A stretch of DNA of 64,000 nt from an uncultured Vibrio sp. (lineage in GTDB: Bacteria > Pseudomonadota > Gammaproteobacteria > Enterobacterales > Vibrionaceae), in assembly GCF_963675395.1 (NCBI RefSeq), contig NZ_OY776222.1:1116001-1180000 (forward strand). Reading direction: 5' to 3'. A model generated the notes under the pieces. The model saw only the letters and a program-made list of their open reading frames with translations, made no database searches and was not told the DNA's origin. The position numbers were made by a program, and so were the translations under genes. Each line of letters begins with the position of its first letter. Within the stretch, counting starts at the first letter, position 1. Below, in pieces: positions 18,055-27,259 of the stretch.

Positions 18055-18069
18055 ATCAATTGAATTGAT
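18055..18069. promoter_or_regulatory. candidate LysR operator
   Basis: ATCAATTGAATTGAT is a perfect palindrome with the T-N11-A core expected for LysR boxes. It lies between the divergent LysR gene and the FNT-CBS gene. Assignment to this regulator is inferred from position. Confidence 0.5.
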
Positions 18070-18195
18070 GTGAACCCTAAACAATATCAATTTTCCCTGT
18101 GGGATTTTTCCTATTAGCCTGATTGTGCGGTTCAGGAATATCGCAGTTCTAAATACAACAACAATAGTTTTGAGTTTATAAATCAAGGAGTTTCT

Positions 18196-18231
18196 ATGGC
18201 ATCAAGAACTAAGGAGTCTATATGGCGGTGA
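18196..18231 (+). CDS. possible 11-codon leader peptide
   Basis: A short frame, MASRTKESIWR, with its own AAGGAG 6 bases upstream. Its TGA overlaps the start of the channel gene (the ATG at 18222 lies inside it). The ribosome site plus start (AAGGAGTnTnTATGGC) occurs twice, 26 bp apart. It may couple translation or simply be a duplicated initiation site. Confidence 0.4.
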   Translation: MASRTKESIWR

Positions 18232-19673
18232 TCAACTCTGACAATCACCAGTATTTTTCTCCGAAAGAAATGATGGCTGAGGCAGAGAAGTTTGCACTGA
18301 GTAAATCCCAAAAAACGAGCTCGATGACGCTCAGTCTTGCCACTATGGCTGGCGCATTCATCGGTTTAGCGTTCTTGTTCTATATCACAGTGACAACGGG
18401 AAGTGCAGGCGCAGGTTGGGGATTGAGTCGTTTTGCAGGTGGATTAGCTTTCAGTATGGGGTTGATTCTTATCGTTATCTGTGGCGGTGAACTGTTTACC
18501 AGCTCTGTGCTCTCAAGCATATCCTGGGCGAACAAGCAAATAACGTTTGGCAAAATGCTTTCTATTTGGGGCAAGGTCTATGTCGGTAACTTTATAGGAG
18601 CAATGCTATTGCTCGCGCTGGTTACGGCAGCCGGTTTATACCAGATGGACGGCGGACAGTGGGGGTTGAATGCACTGAACATTGCACAGCACAAACTTCA
18701 TCACACGTTAATACAGGCATTTGCACTCGGTATTTTGTGTAACCTTTTGGTCTGTCTCGCAATTTGGCTAACATTTAGCTCTGCTAATGCGATGACAAAA
18801 GCGGTAATGACCATTTTACCTGTCGCGATGTTTGTCAGTAGTGGCTTTGAGCACTGTGTCGCTAATATGTTCATGGTTCCGCTTGGTATCGTTATCGCAA
18901 ATTTTGCTCCTGAGTCATTCTGGATCTCTCTCGGCGTTCCAGCATCCCAGTATGCGGATCTAAATGTAATTCACTTTGTCACTGCCAACTTAATTCCAGT
19001 AACACTCGGAAATATTGTTGGTGGTGCGATATTAGTTGGCTTATCAAACTGGTGCATTTTCCGTCGACCTGAGCTAAAAGCCGCCAACATTCAAACTATC
19101 ACTAAAACCACACCACTCATGTCAGTTAAGGAATCCAACATGAAAAACAGCTCTTTTATTAAGGACGTAATGAATCCTGCCCCTGTGACTATCAGTGCAG
19201 AAACCCCTGTCGTCACCGCACTTGATACCTTACTGGATAATCATTTAACAAGCGCCCCTGTCGTTGACCTACACAACCGTTTAGTAGGCTTCTTTTCAGC
19301 GCACGATATCATGGTCGATCTTTGGTGTGAGGATTACATTCCTGTTAAAGGTCAGAAAGTGGTTGATTTAATGAGCCGTGACATTGTTGCGATTGATGCT
19401 GGTGACCGACTCGTCGATGTGGTGGAATTCATGTGCATTGATAAAGAAAAATTGTTCCCAACAAGCAATATGGGCATAGCAACACGCTTAACGTCTCTTT
19501 CACTTGAGGAACGTGCCAAGAGTATGAATGTCAGTAAGCCTCAAGTGCTTCCGGTATTGGAGAATGGTCTTTTGGTTGGCGTAGTAACACGCACCGAAAT
19601 ACTGAACGCGTTGCGCCCCGTTTATGGTGAACGCTTGAATCTAGTCAAACAAGATGAATTAGAAACGGCATAA
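18222..19673 (+). CDS. formate/nitrite transporter (FNT) family channel fused to two CBS domains
   Basis: A 483-residue fusion. Residues ~1-290 are an FocA/NirC-type pentameric anion channel with six membrane helices. Visible features are YFSPKEMMAEAEKFAL at the start and SSGFEHCVANMFMVPLGIVI with the channel His. Residues ~310-475 form a CBS pair (FIKDVMNPAPVTISAETPVV, then VVDLMSRDIVAIDAGDRLVD), which usually binds adenine nucleotides. Transport of formate, nitrite or a similar ion, gated by energy state, is inferred. An in-frame ATG at 19140 (residue 307) has its own AAGGA 8 bases upstream and could yield a free CBS protein. A LysR gene is divergent. Confidence 0.88.
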   Translation: MAVINSDNHQYFSPKEMMAEAEKFALSKSQKTSSMTLSLATMAGAFIGLAFLFYITVTTGSAGAGWGLSRFAGGLAFSMGLILIVICGGELFTSSVLSSISWANKQITFGKMLSIWGKVYVGNFIGAMLLLALVTAAGLYQMDGGQWGLNALNIAQHKLHHTLIQAFALGILCNLLVCLAIWLTFSSANAMTKAVMTILPVAMFVSSGFEHCVANMFMVPLGIVIANFAPESFWISLGVPASQYADLNVIHFVTANLIPVTLGNIVGGAILVGLSNWCIFRRPELKAANIQTITKTTPLMSVKESNMKNSSFIKDVMNPAPVTISAETPVVTALDTLLDNHLTSAPVVDLHNRLVGFFSAHDIMVDLWCEDYIPVKGQKVVDLMSRDIVAIDAGDRLVDVVEFMCIDKEKLFPTSNMGIATRLTSLSLEERAKSMNVSKPQVLPVLENGLLVGVVTRTEILNALRPVYGERLNLVKQDELETA

Positions 19674-19708
19674 CAATAAAACACTAACTCAGTTAGTTGG
19701 CACTAAAA

Positions 19709-19733
19709 AAGCGCTCTTGGTTTAAGAGCGCTT
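19709..19733. terminator. bidirectional terminator
   Basis: Ten-bp inverted repeat AAGCGCTCTT / AAGAGCGCTT with a 5-base loop and A6 just before it (a T-run on the minus strand). It sits between the convergent channel and yceI genes. Confidence 0.85.
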
Positions 19734-19759
19734 CATTATATTATGCGAGAAGCAATAAA

Positions 19760-20329
19760 TTACTTCTTAACGCCTTCGATATGAAGTTCCATATCGACAT
19801 AGCTTGAGGCGCCCATCACAGGGATATCAAAATCTGCAAGCTCTAGTCGGGTGTTACCAACGAAACCTGCGCGCTCACCACCCCATGGGTCATTACCTGC
19901 ACCAACGAATTCCGCTTCAATGGTGATAGGTTTCGTGACACCGTGTAGCGTCAGATCACCTGTCACGTCCAGCTTGCCTTCACCTTTATCGGTGACTTTT
20001 GTACTGGTAAACGTCGCTTGACCGAACTTACCTGCGTCAATGAAATCACCGCTACGAATGTGCTTATCACGCTCTGCATGGTTCGAATCTAGGCTTGTTG
20101 TATCAACAACAACGTTCACTTTTGAGTCGGCAATGTTGTTTTCATCAAAAGAAAAGTCACCAGAAAATGTATTAAAGCGACCTTTGATGAAGCTGTAACC
20201 TAAGTGACTGACTTTAAAGTTAACAGATGCGTGCGCTCCTTTCGTATCGATAACATAGTCTGCAGCTTGCGCACCAAATGGAAGTGCTATAGCGATCGCT
20301 AATCCTGTAGCAAATAGTGACTTTTTCAT
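19760..20329 (-). CDS. yceI: YceI-family periplasmic protein
   Basis: A 189-residue secreted lipocalin-like protein. The signal peptide ends at GAQA|ADYVIDT. YceI signatures include HASVNFKVSHLGYSFIKGRF and HAERDKHIRSGDFID. The family binds polyprenoid-like amphiphiles in an extended beta-barrel; its exact role is unsettled. The start codon overlaps the cybB stop (ATGA), so the two genes are translationally coupled, as in many proteobacteria. Confidence 0.92.
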   Translation of the reverse strand: MKKSLFATGLAIAIALPFGAQAADYVIDTKGAHASVNFKVSHLGYSFIKGRFNTFSGDFSFDENNIADSKVNVVVDTTSLDSNHAERDKHIRSGDFIDAGKFGQATFTSTKVTDKGEGKLDVTGDLTLHGVTKPITIEAEFVGAGNDPWGGERAGFVGNTRLELADFDIPVMGASSYVDMELHIEGVKK

Positions 20330-20865
20330 TTTGAAGCTCCTAACATTTTTCTTAATGTGTTGTCTTTATCGATAAAATGGTGTTTAAGTGCTGCTAGTGC
20401 ATGTAAACCTGCAATGAGGATAACTGCCCATGCTGCGTAAAAGTGAATTTCGCCCGCGAGATCAGATTGGTTTGGGAACAACTCGCCTGCACCTGGTACA
20501 GTAAACCAATCAAATACTTCTATGCCGCGTCCATCCGAGGTTGAAATGAGATAACCTGTCGCAAATATGGTGATGAGTAATAAATACATTGCACTGTGCG
20601 CGAGCTTAGCGGTTACTATTTCGAAAGCTTTCCCTTCTGGCTTAGGAGATGCACTCATGTACTTCCATACGATGCGGAATAAAGTGACAATCGCGAGCAA
20701 GATACCAATAGACCGATGATAATGAGGGGCGGTACGATACCACTCGCTGTAGTAACTCAAATCAACCATCCATAACCCGACCGCAAATAAGCCAACAATA
20801 CATAAAGCTGATAGCCAGTGTATGACGCGGGTAATAATGTTGTAGTTTTCTACGGATGTATCCAT
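20326..20865 (-). CDS. cybB: cytochrome b561 (CybB-type)
   Basis: A 179-residue inner-membrane di-haem cytochrome. The start at 20865 (MDTSVENYNIITR) is preceded by TTGGAA; upstream in-frame residues look spurious. Four membrane helices are visible, with haem-ligand histidines in ITRVIHWLSA, APHYHRSIGILLA and the later segments AHSAMYLLLI and AGLHALAALKHHF. E. coli CybB passes electrons from ubiquinol to superoxide. Its stop overlaps yceI, forming a two-gene operon. Confidence 0.9.
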   Translation of the reverse strand: MDTSVENYNIITRVIHWLSALCIVGLFAVGLWMVDLSYYSEWYRTAPHYHRSIGILLAIVTLFRIVWKYMSASPKPEGKAFEIVTAKLAHSAMYLLLITIFATGYLISTSDGRGIEVFDWFTVPGAGELFPNQSDLAGEIHFYAAWAVILIAGLHALAALKHHFIDKDNTLRKMLGASK

Positions 20866-21035
20866 CTCAATTTCCAAGAGTTTAGCTGTGTTGACATTGA
20901 ACAAGAAACAACACATTAACCGATTTACTTTATATGAAACAGATTATTTACCAATATTTACATCTAGCCAATTACAGCACATCTACCAACCCGTTCGAAA
21001 TTTTTGAATAAGTTAAATGTAACAATTCGTGAATT

Positions 21036-21278
21036 CTACAGTTTGACTTCTTGTTCTATCTCATAAAGTTCGTCGGAAACTTCTAGCATACGTCGCTCGA
21101 ATAAGGTTTTAGCATCTTCAATGCCTTTGTTGTAGTACACCGCGCCAAGCTTTTCAGTGATAAAATCAATGAGAAATTCGCAATCAAACTGACCTATTTC
21201 AATACTCAACTCGTCTTCCATATAATCTTGAATCGCTGTTGCGAGTGTTTCTTTCTGTGCTCTGTCTAATTTAATCAT
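21036..21278 (-). CDS. DUF2164 protein
   Basis: An 80-residue acidic cytosolic protein. The order I-LDRAQKETLATAIQDYMEDEL, then IGQFDCEFLIDFITEKLGAVYYNKGIEDA, is typical of DUF2164 as I remember it. Predicted all-helical. Function unknown; no obvious operon partner. Confidence 0.78.
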   Translation of the reverse strand: MIKLDRAQKETLATAIQDYMEDELSIEIGQFDCEFLIDFITEKLGAVYYNKGIEDAKTLFERRMLEVSDELYEIEQEVKL

Positions 21279-21484
21279 TTACTGCTCTCTAAATTTCATC
21301 GTTCAATTGTCGACCTCTCGACAATCTACTCTATCCAACCATCACTGGAACTATCTAAGATATTGATGAGTAGCATTGCTAATTTTGATGTTTAGATCAA
21401 GAAGTTGCCGATTCAACTTAGTCTATGCTAAAAAGGTTCTGCTAATTTTTGCTCATCGTTTTGATAACCGTTAAGGGATTTTCT

Positions 21485-22117
21485 TTGCTACTCGACTTAG
21501 TAATACAAAGTGTTAATGACTTTCAGGAAGACTGTCTCAAGATCTGCGAAAAGCATTACCCTGCGGTTCACAACCAAGGGATGAGCGAACATCATTTAGG
21601 TCTCGCATTTTCAAGGCGGATGGAGCATACACTTCGTCACTTTGGTCACAGTAGTGTGATTAAATCACTCGAAGTGCTCAATGCTCCCGACCTTCCCCAC
21701 CATTATCGCATCACTTCAGAAATTGGCACGGTATGGGTTTTGAGTTATCACATAGTCAGTGCGGGTAAGCCTTGTCGGGAAAAGATGCTTTCTTCGATTA
21801 CCGAATGGCAAAGTGAATATGGCTACGCGTTACAACCGAACGATCTACTTTTTCTTGTTTGTGATCATTGGATAAGCAGAAGTAAAACCAGCAGAGAGCT
21901 TTTGCATTGGTGGATGGGAGAATTACCAGATCCGATAAACGAATACATTGAGCAAGGTATTCGTTTATACACCAGTGAGTCGCAGCTTACGCAGTCCCTA
22001 AGTTCCCGGTTTGATATCAATCCATGCTATATAAAGTTTGGTCACCCATTGCGCCGTTCAAACAAGCAGCAACTGGTTCGAAAATACATGCAACTGTACG
22101 CTGTACTGCAGTGGTAG
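21485..22117 (+). CDS. hypothetical protein, ~210 residues
   Basis: An unrecognised soluble protein, likely cytosolic. I place the start at TTG 21485, behind AAGGGA; an in-frame TTG at 21449 would add 12 hydrophobic residues and has no good ribosome site. Notable stretches are CEKHYPAVHNQGMSEHHLGLAFSRR with clustered histidines, and a C-terminus rich in Arg, Gln and Leu (RSNKQQLVRKYMQLYAVLQW). No known motif is visible. Start uncertain. Confidence 0.65.
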   Translation: MLLDLVIQSVNDFQEDCLKICEKHYPAVHNQGMSEHHLGLAFSRRMEHTLRHFGHSSVIKSLEVLNAPDLPHHYRITSEIGTVWVLSYHIVSAGKPCREKMLSSITEWQSEYGYALQPNDLLFLVCDHWISRSKTSRELLHWWMGELPDPINEYIEQGIRLYTSESQLTQSLSSRFDINPCYIKFGHPLRRSNKQQLVRKYMQLYAVLQW

Positions 22118-22225
22118 CTTTTCATTGAAATGTGTCGTTTATCCATCTAAACATTTTTATGTGGCAACAGTTTAGCTTCTGCATCTTGAAGTAGCTTGAG
22201 TATATAGCCAATAAATAAACCTAAG

Positions 22226-23476
22226 TTAACGACGGTTTTTACCGCGATTTTTGTGGATGGCTAACTTGGCTTTAAGCTTGCGTTTTTCTGCCGAGCGGCT
22301 TTTGCGGCCACCACCGTTGCGCTCAGGCTCAACTTCTTCAATTAGACTAGGTTCAAAACCCGCTAACCATTCTTGAGGCAAGCGCTGATCCAGCAAGTTC
22401 TCAATCGCATGCAGCAAATACTCTTCGTCTCTGCTCATTAAAGATACAGCAAGTCCAGAGTTACCCGCACGCCCTGTCCGCCCTATACGGTGTACGTAGT
22501 CTTCGGCTTTGAATGGCATATCAAAGTTAACAACTTGCTCAAGTTCCTGAATATCAAGCCCTCGTGCCGCGACATCTGTAGCAATCAAGGCACGCACTTT
22601 TCCCTGTTTGAATTCATCTAATGCTCGTTGACGTGCGCCTTGCGATTTATCGCCATTAATTGACACAGCTTTAATGCCATCGAGCTTTAACTCTTTCGCA
22701 AGTTCATCACTACCTTGTTTGGTTTTGGTAAACACCAGCACTTGTTGCCAGTTTTTCGAACCAATTAAGTATGCGAGCAACTCACGCTTACGCTTCTTAT
22801 CGACGGGATAAACCATCTGTTTAACTGTCTCTGCGGTTGTATTTGGCGGGGTAACTTCGACCTCAACCGGAGAATCCATTAGTTTATAAGCAATGGTTTT
22901 AATCCGCTTTTCAAAAGTCGCAGAGAATAGCATGGTCTGTTTTTTGTCCGGCATACGACGTAGGATACGTTGTAAATCAGGCCAAAAACCCATGTCCAAC
23001 ATGCGGTCGGCTTCATCGAGCACAAGTGTACTTGTCTTTGAAATGTTTACATTGCCGTTAAACAAATGATCCAACAGGCGTCCCGGGGTCGCAATCAGAA
23101 TATCTGCGCCATCCTCCAGCTTTTTCTTCTGAACACCAATACTGGTACCACCATAAACACAGACAATTCTTAGTGCCGTTTGCGACGCGTACTGAGACAG
23201 GCTTTCGAAGACTTGTTGCGCTAATTCGCGCGTAGGCACCAGAACCAAAGCTTTTGGCGTTCCGTTGAGTTTTTCTTGCTGTACGCTTTGAATAATCGGC
23301 AAGCCAAACGCAGCCGTCTTACCAGTACCCGTTTGCGCGGCAGCGAGCAGGTTTTTTCCCTCCAATACATGGGGAATCGACTTTTCTTGCACCGGGGTCG
23401 GGGTCACGAATTTTAACGTGCTCAGCGTTTCCACCAGAGTTTGTTCAATGCCAAGGTCAGCAAAATTAACGGACAT
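22226..23476 (-). CDS. DEAD-box RNA helicase, RhlE-like
   Basis: A 416-residue ATP-dependent RNA helicase. Start at 23476 is chosen for the GAGG 6 bases upstream. Motifs in order: Q-motif FVTPTPVQEKSIP, Walker A AAQTGTGKT (46-54), PTRELAQQ, TPGRLLDH, DEAD (153-156), SATF, RALIATDVAARGLD and HRIGRTGRAG. The basic tail (RKSRSAEKRKLKAKLAIHKNRGKNRR) is typical of helicases working on rRNA. RhlE, DbpA and SrmB types differ by tail; this short tail fits RhlE-like proteins best. Confidence 0.9.
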   Translation of the reverse strand: MSVNFADLGIEQTLVETLSTLKFVTPTPVQEKSIPHVLEGKNLLAAAQTGTGKTAAFGLPIIQSVQQEKLNGTPKALVLVPTRELAQQVFESLSQYASQTALRIVCVYGGTSIGVQKKKLEDGADILIATPGRLLDHLFNGNVNISKTSTLVLDEADRMLDMGFWPDLQRILRRMPDKKQTMLFSATFEKRIKTIAYKLMDSPVEVEVTPPNTTAETVKQMVYPVDKKRKRELLAYLIGSKNWQQVLVFTKTKQGSDELAKELKLDGIKAVSINGDKSQGARQRALDEFKQGKVRALIATDVAARGLDIQELEQVVNFDMPFKAEDYVHRIGRTGRAGNSGLAVSLMSRDEEYLLHAIENLLDQRLPQEWLAGFEPSLIEEVEPERNGGGRKSRSAEKRKLKAKLAIHKNRGKNRR

Positions 23477-23543
23477 GATAAACCTCATAATTTTTGGAGC
23501 GCAGAGTTTACCAGAGCACTGAAGACCATACTACCTTTACACT

Positions 23544-24140
23544 CTATACGTTGATTAATTGCTGATGGAACTCAAGCGCTTGTTGAAGTACATCGCGATA
23601 AAGAGTCGGAAATTTTGCCTCCAGGATTGCATATTCTTCATCTAGAACGGCGAATGTGGTCGTAAGATCTGACATTCTAGGACTTCTTTGTGACATTCGA
23701 TGCAGAGCAAATTCGATGTTTTCTAAATCCTGATAAGACTGCAGCCATCCGCCACTCCACATTCTGCTATGCAGTAGTAAAAATCGTTGTGGCAGGTTAT
23801 CGCCCACTTCTCTGTCGACCCGATGATGAGCGTCCTGCACAAATTGATCCAACGATTTATGATGAAATGTATGCCAATGTTTCGCTAAACAGTGATCCCA
23901 AAACATATCCAGAGCAATGGGGGCGAAACGCCGTGCAACACCCGTAAAATGAGGCTTACACTCTTCAACAATAGGATGATGGTCAGTGGTACGGTCTACG
24001 AAACGATGGAGTTTGATACCATTAGAGATATCAGTTTGGTACTGTTTGCTTGGATCTCCTTTTACGAAGTCTCCAAGCAAATTCCCTAATAAATGGCTAT
24101 TGCAGTGATCTGCAATGTGTAAATGGGCAAGAAAATTCAT
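23544..24140 (-). CDS. acpH: acyl-carrier-protein phosphodiesterase (AcpH)
   Basis: A 198-residue cytosolic enzyme that removes the 4'-phosphopantetheine group from ACP. It matches the AcpH family: MNFLAHLHIADHCNSHLLGNLLGDFVKG, LHRFVDRTTDHHP and ALDMFWDHCLAKHW with its HD-type metal-binding residues. Normal length. It may be cotranscribed with the 34-residue gene 82 bp upstream and with the helicase downstream (67 bp). Confidence 0.9.
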   Translation of the reverse strand: MNFLAHLHIADHCNSHLLGNLLGDFVKGDPSKQYQTDISNGIKLHRFVDRTTDHHPIVEECKPHFTGVARRFAPIALDMFWDHCLAKHWHTFHHKSLDQFVQDAHHRVDREVGDNLPQRFLLLHSRMWSGGWLQSYQDLENIEFALHRMSQRSPRMSDLTTTFAVLDEEYAILEAKFPTLYRDVLQQALEFHQQLINV

Positions 24141-24222
24141 TAGACGCCATGTTTGCCGTTAGGTTTGATTTGACATGAAATTAGTATAACGGCTTAAGTA
24201 AGGCGTTGAGAATAAGTAAACC

Positions 24223-24327
24223 CTATTCAGATTCGTTTTCTGAGTCGATGTAATCAGACAAGATGATGCCGATTTCAAGCGCATCGAGTAACTCTAGCTT
24301 CTCATCGTTTTGATATTGGTCGCTCAT
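24223..24327 (-). CDS. 34-residue acidic small protein
   Basis: A short gene with a near-perfect ribosome site (AAAGGAGGTCACC then ATG). The product is strongly acidic: it begins MSDQYQNDEKLELLDALEIG and ends SDYIDSENESE, with a central amphipathic helix (LELLDALEIGIILSDYI). A small hairpin (24351-24366) lies in its leader. It is 82 bp upstream of acpH on the same strand. Too short for most gene finders; not recognised. Confidence 0.68.
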   Translation of the reverse strand: MSDQYQNDEKLELLDALEIGIILSDYIDSENESE

Positions 24328-24704
24328 GGTGACCTCCTTTGTTTTATGTTGAGGCTTACTTGCCTCTTCGTACCGATACGTTATCTTTTCGCTTAAGTAT
24401 CAGTGACTCCTTTTTATAATCTTTATATGACATATTCATGACAGCGAAAAGTAAAGATTTATATTCCTATGAACAACACTAAAAGCAACTGATTGCACAC
24501 TGGTAATCATTAAAGTTGTTCCTCACGTCAGTAGAACGTGATGTCTGAATCTAATCGTTGCGCTAGCACCATAAAGAGACTTTCGTCACATTTTTATGTT
24601 TTATATTTATATTTGTTACATATTTAAATGACTTTAATCTCATGTTTTCTTTAGCCCTGACGATATAAGAGTTCAAATACCTTACATCTCAAACGGAGTG
24701 TTAA
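24328..24704. other. intergenic region before the chemotaxis receptor gene
   Basis: A 377-bp AT-rich gap between divergent genes. It holds the promoter and leader hairpin of the 34-residue gene on one side and the receptor promoter on the other. I see no gene here. A weak sigma-28-like arrangement near 24655 was not convincing. Confidence 0.5.
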
Positions 24705-26135
24705 ATGAGAGAAGTTGAGTTTAGAACTATAGACCGGCTATTTATTAAGATGTCTATAAATGACAAGGTCTGGGTTATATTCCTACTGTTTCTACTGGCT
24801 CTAACTTCGGTTGCAGGGAGCCGTTACTACAACGAAATCAACCAGTTTGAACATCAATCAATCGTTTCAGCACAGGCAAGGCTGTCTGGGATTATTGCTG
24901 CAAAACCAGCCGATATTTACCAGGTTAATGGAATAGTAAAAACGAATAGCCAACAGCAGAGTCTATTTAAAGATGGAACCGTCACCGTCTATTCGAGGAC
25001 GGAGCATGGTGAAGTGGTTAAATTAGTAGATAACCTGACTACCGAGTATCAACAAGTTAAGTCCAACGCCCTAACCTCGCTGCTTCTTAGCTTGGTTTGG
25101 GTCCTGCCCTTCGCTCTGTTTTGCTACTGGGTTGCCACTTTCATTGGCGGTGCTCTTTGGGTGTTGTACAGCACGACTCAAAAGATCGGTGAAGGTGACC
25201 TGACATCTCGCCTAGGCTTTCACCCTGGTCGCGATGAATTCGGCACCATCGGTTGCGCGCTCGATAAATCCATGGATACCCTGACCGAGCTGGTCAACAG
25301 TGTTAAAAATAACGCCAACACGTTGAGTGAAACCTCCTCGGCTTTCGAAAAAGACATGCACTTAAGCGAAACTCAAATCGCTCACCAGTATCAAACGCTC
25401 GACTCTGTCGCAACAGCAATGGAAGAGATGACAGCTTCAGCTAAGGAAGTATCTAGCATCTCACAACAAGCGACCACACAATCCGACCAGGATTCGCACA
25501 AAATTGAACTAAGCCGTGGACGCGTACAAAATGTCATTGGTGAAATAGAAACCTTGTCTGGCTATATTGAGCAAGCGGCGAACTCTGTTACGCATTTAAA
25601 CGAGAACACTACGCAAATTAATGACGTAGTAACCACCATTAATGCAATTTCTGAACAAACTAATCTACTAGCTCTAAATGCTGCTATTGAAGCCGCTCGT
25701 GCGGGTGAACAAGGCCGAGGTTTTGCGGTAGTCGCGGATGAAGTGCGTACATTAGCAAGCCGAACGCAACAAGCTACGGTTGAAATTCAGGCGATGATTG
25801 AGAAATTACAAACTGAAAGCCTAACTATCGCGTCTATCACCGATCGTACCGTAAAACAGGCACAAACCAGTAGCCAGTTAATTGACGAAATTGGTCATGA
25901 TATTGCTTCAATTGCTGACTCAGCTCGTTCGTTAATGGACATGAGTATCCAAATCTCAACTTCTGCAGAAGAGCAAAGTGCTGTTGCCAACGATATTGCT
26001 TCGGAACTCACAGACATTCGTACACAATCCAGTACGATTAGAGAAGTGGCCCAGCAGTCAACAATTGGGGTGGCAAATTTAACTAAAGCGTCGGTTGAAT
26101 TGGGAGATATACTGCTTCGCTACCGTACTAAGTAA
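24705..26135 (+). CDS. methyl-accepting chemotaxis protein
   Basis: A 476-residue transmembrane chemoreceptor. TM1 is at about residues 22-40 and TM2 at about 125-150, leaving a short periplasmic part of ~85 residues without a recognisable dCache or sCache fold. A HAMP domain follows ([25 protein letters not shown]). The signalling tip is intact: [20 protein letters not shown], then [21 protein letters not shown]. No C-terminal CheR-docking pentapeptide is present (ends LLRYRTK). The ligand is unknown. Confidence 0.92.
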   Translation: MREVEFRTIDRLFIKMSINDKVWVIFLLFLLALTSVAGSRYYNEINQFEHQSIVSAQARLSGIIAAKPADIYQVNGIVKTNSQQQSLFKDGTVTVYSRTEHGEVVKLVDNLTTEYQQVKSNALTSLLLSLVWVLPFALFCYWVATFIGGALWVLYSTTQKIGEGDLTSRLGFHPGRDEFGTIGCALDKSMDTLTELVNSVKNNANTLSETSSAFEKDMHLSETQIAHQYQTLDSVATAMEEMTASAKEVSSISQQATTQSDQDSHKIELSRGRVQNVIGEIETLSGYIEQAANSVTHLNENTTQINDVVTTINAISEQTNLLALNAAIEAARAGEQGRGFAVVADEVRTLASRTQQATVEIQAMIEKLQTESLTIASITDRTVKQAQTSSQLIDEIGHDIASIADSARSLMDMSIQISTSAEEQSAVANDIASELTDIRTQSSTIREVAQQSTIGVANLTKASVELGDILLRYRTK

Positions 26136-26140
26136 CGCAG

Positions 26141-26166
26141 ACTGGGCTCCTAAAACAGAGCCCAGT
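26141..26166 (+). terminator. terminator after the chemoreceptor gene
   Basis: Nine-bp inverted repeat ACTGGGCTC / GAGCCCAGT with an 8-base loop, followed by a T-rich stretch. Confidence 0.75.
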
Positions 26167-26351
26167 GTATTTATCTGTCTTAATTTCATTTCACCTCAAT
26201 TTTATTAACCAGAATATTACAAACTGTAGACTTAATTGAAATATTTGAAGTGAATCGAAAGTTCAATTTGTATCTGATGAAAGAATGTTCAACAAGATTA
26301 CGTTCCGCTATGCTTGAACTTGTCGGTTCCAATTGCTGCTGGATAAACAAC

Positions 26352-26567
26352 ATGAATAATTACAAAGATACAAACAATAACGAAAACCTTAACTGTCCCT
26401 TATGCCAATGCGATGAATATTTAATTTCTTCAGACGGCGAAAAGTTCACTTGTTCAGCTTGCGGTTTTCACACCAAAAACTTTTCGTCAATCCAATGTTT
26501 ACATCAAACCCCCTACTTACAAGCTAAAGTTAAGCACATTCACAGTATAAGCCATATGTTTCACTAA
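26352..26567 (+). CDS. small zinc-ribbon protein, 71 residues
   Basis: A short protein with two CxxC pairs, CPLCQC and CSAC, forming one likely zinc ribbon, then a His-rich tail (HIHSISHMFH). I prefer the ATG at 26352 because the protein then starts with an Asn-rich leader just before the ribbon. The frame is open to 26250 and could add 34 residues. Ribosome site is weak in both cases. Function unknown. Confidence 0.55.
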   Translation: MNNYKDTNNNENLNCPLCQCDEYLISSDGEKFTCSACGFHTKNFSSIQCLHQTPYLQAKVKHIHSISHMFH

Positions 26568-26590
26568 CTGTTTTGAGCTTGATGTATGTC

Positions 26591-27259
26591 CTATATAGAG
26601 CAGCCTAACAACTGCTCTTTTAGTTCGTCCAAATGCTGGATTTTGATCACGCGCTCGTCGTCAACACGGTTAATGTCTTCACCATTGAATAGATGAACGG
26701 TTTTGATGCCGGCGTTTATTCCAGCCTCCACCCCTTTTGGCGTATCATCGATGTAAAGACAATCACTGGGCAAGAACCCCATATTCATTGCAGAATACAT
26801 GAGAAGATCTGGCTCGGGTTTCCAGCTATTTGCGTCAAACGCGGAAAACACCTTTCCTTTAAAACAATCCAACAACCCCGTTAACTCTAGTGCATATTCT
26901 ATTTTGTCTTTCGGACCATTGGATGCGACACAATATTCAATGTTATGAGAATCAAAAAAGTTGAGCAGCCGCTTTGCACCATCCATTGGTTGTAAGTGGC
27001 GCACGAAAAGCTTTTGTAGCTCTTGACGATATTCAGGCTCTAGTACGTCAATCGGTACTTTAACGTTCATTAATGCTTTTGCATCCAGAAGAATGTCAAC
27101 GAGTTTGCCACCTTTGAAGTGAGACACACACTCATCCATTGTGAGTTCAGCACCATGCTGGTTGAATACATGGACTAAGGCCTGACAACACAAACGCTCG
27201 CTATCGACCAGTGTTCCATCACAATCAAAAATCACGCATTTAACTTTGTTAATTGCCAT
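26591..27259 (-). CDS. HAD-superfamily phosphatase (YieH/phosphoglucomutase-like)
   Basis: A 222-residue HAD hydrolase. Motif I is FDCDGTLVDS (Asp12 nucleophile, Asp14 acid/base), motif II is YCVASNG, motif III Lys lies in SWKPEPDL, motif IV is CLYIDDTPKGVEAG. A four-helix C1 cap is inserted after motif I. E. coli YieH, the closest type I can name, dephosphorylates 6-phosphogluconate. The substrate here is not determined by sequence. Confidence 0.87.
   Translation of the reverse strand: MAINKVKCVIFDCDGTLVDSERLCCQALVHVFNQHGAELTMDECVSHFKGGKLVDILLDAKALMNVKVPIDVLEPEYRQELQKLFVRHLQPMDGAKRLLNFFDSHNIEYCVASNGPKDKIEYALELTGLLDCFKGKVFSAFDANSWKPEPDLLMYSAMNMGFLPSDCLYIDDTPKGVEAGINAGIKTVHLFNGEDINRVDDERVIKIQHLDELKEQLLGCSI

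Noticed and set aside
18055..18069. FNR site before the channel gene
   Set aside because: The arms are ATCAA-N5-TTGAT, the reverse of the FNR order TTGAT-N4-ATCAA; better read as a LysR palindrome.
24640..24680. Sigma-28-like promoter before the chemoreceptor gene
   Set aside because: The -10-like ACGATAT and possible -35 do not match the consensus or spacing well enough.
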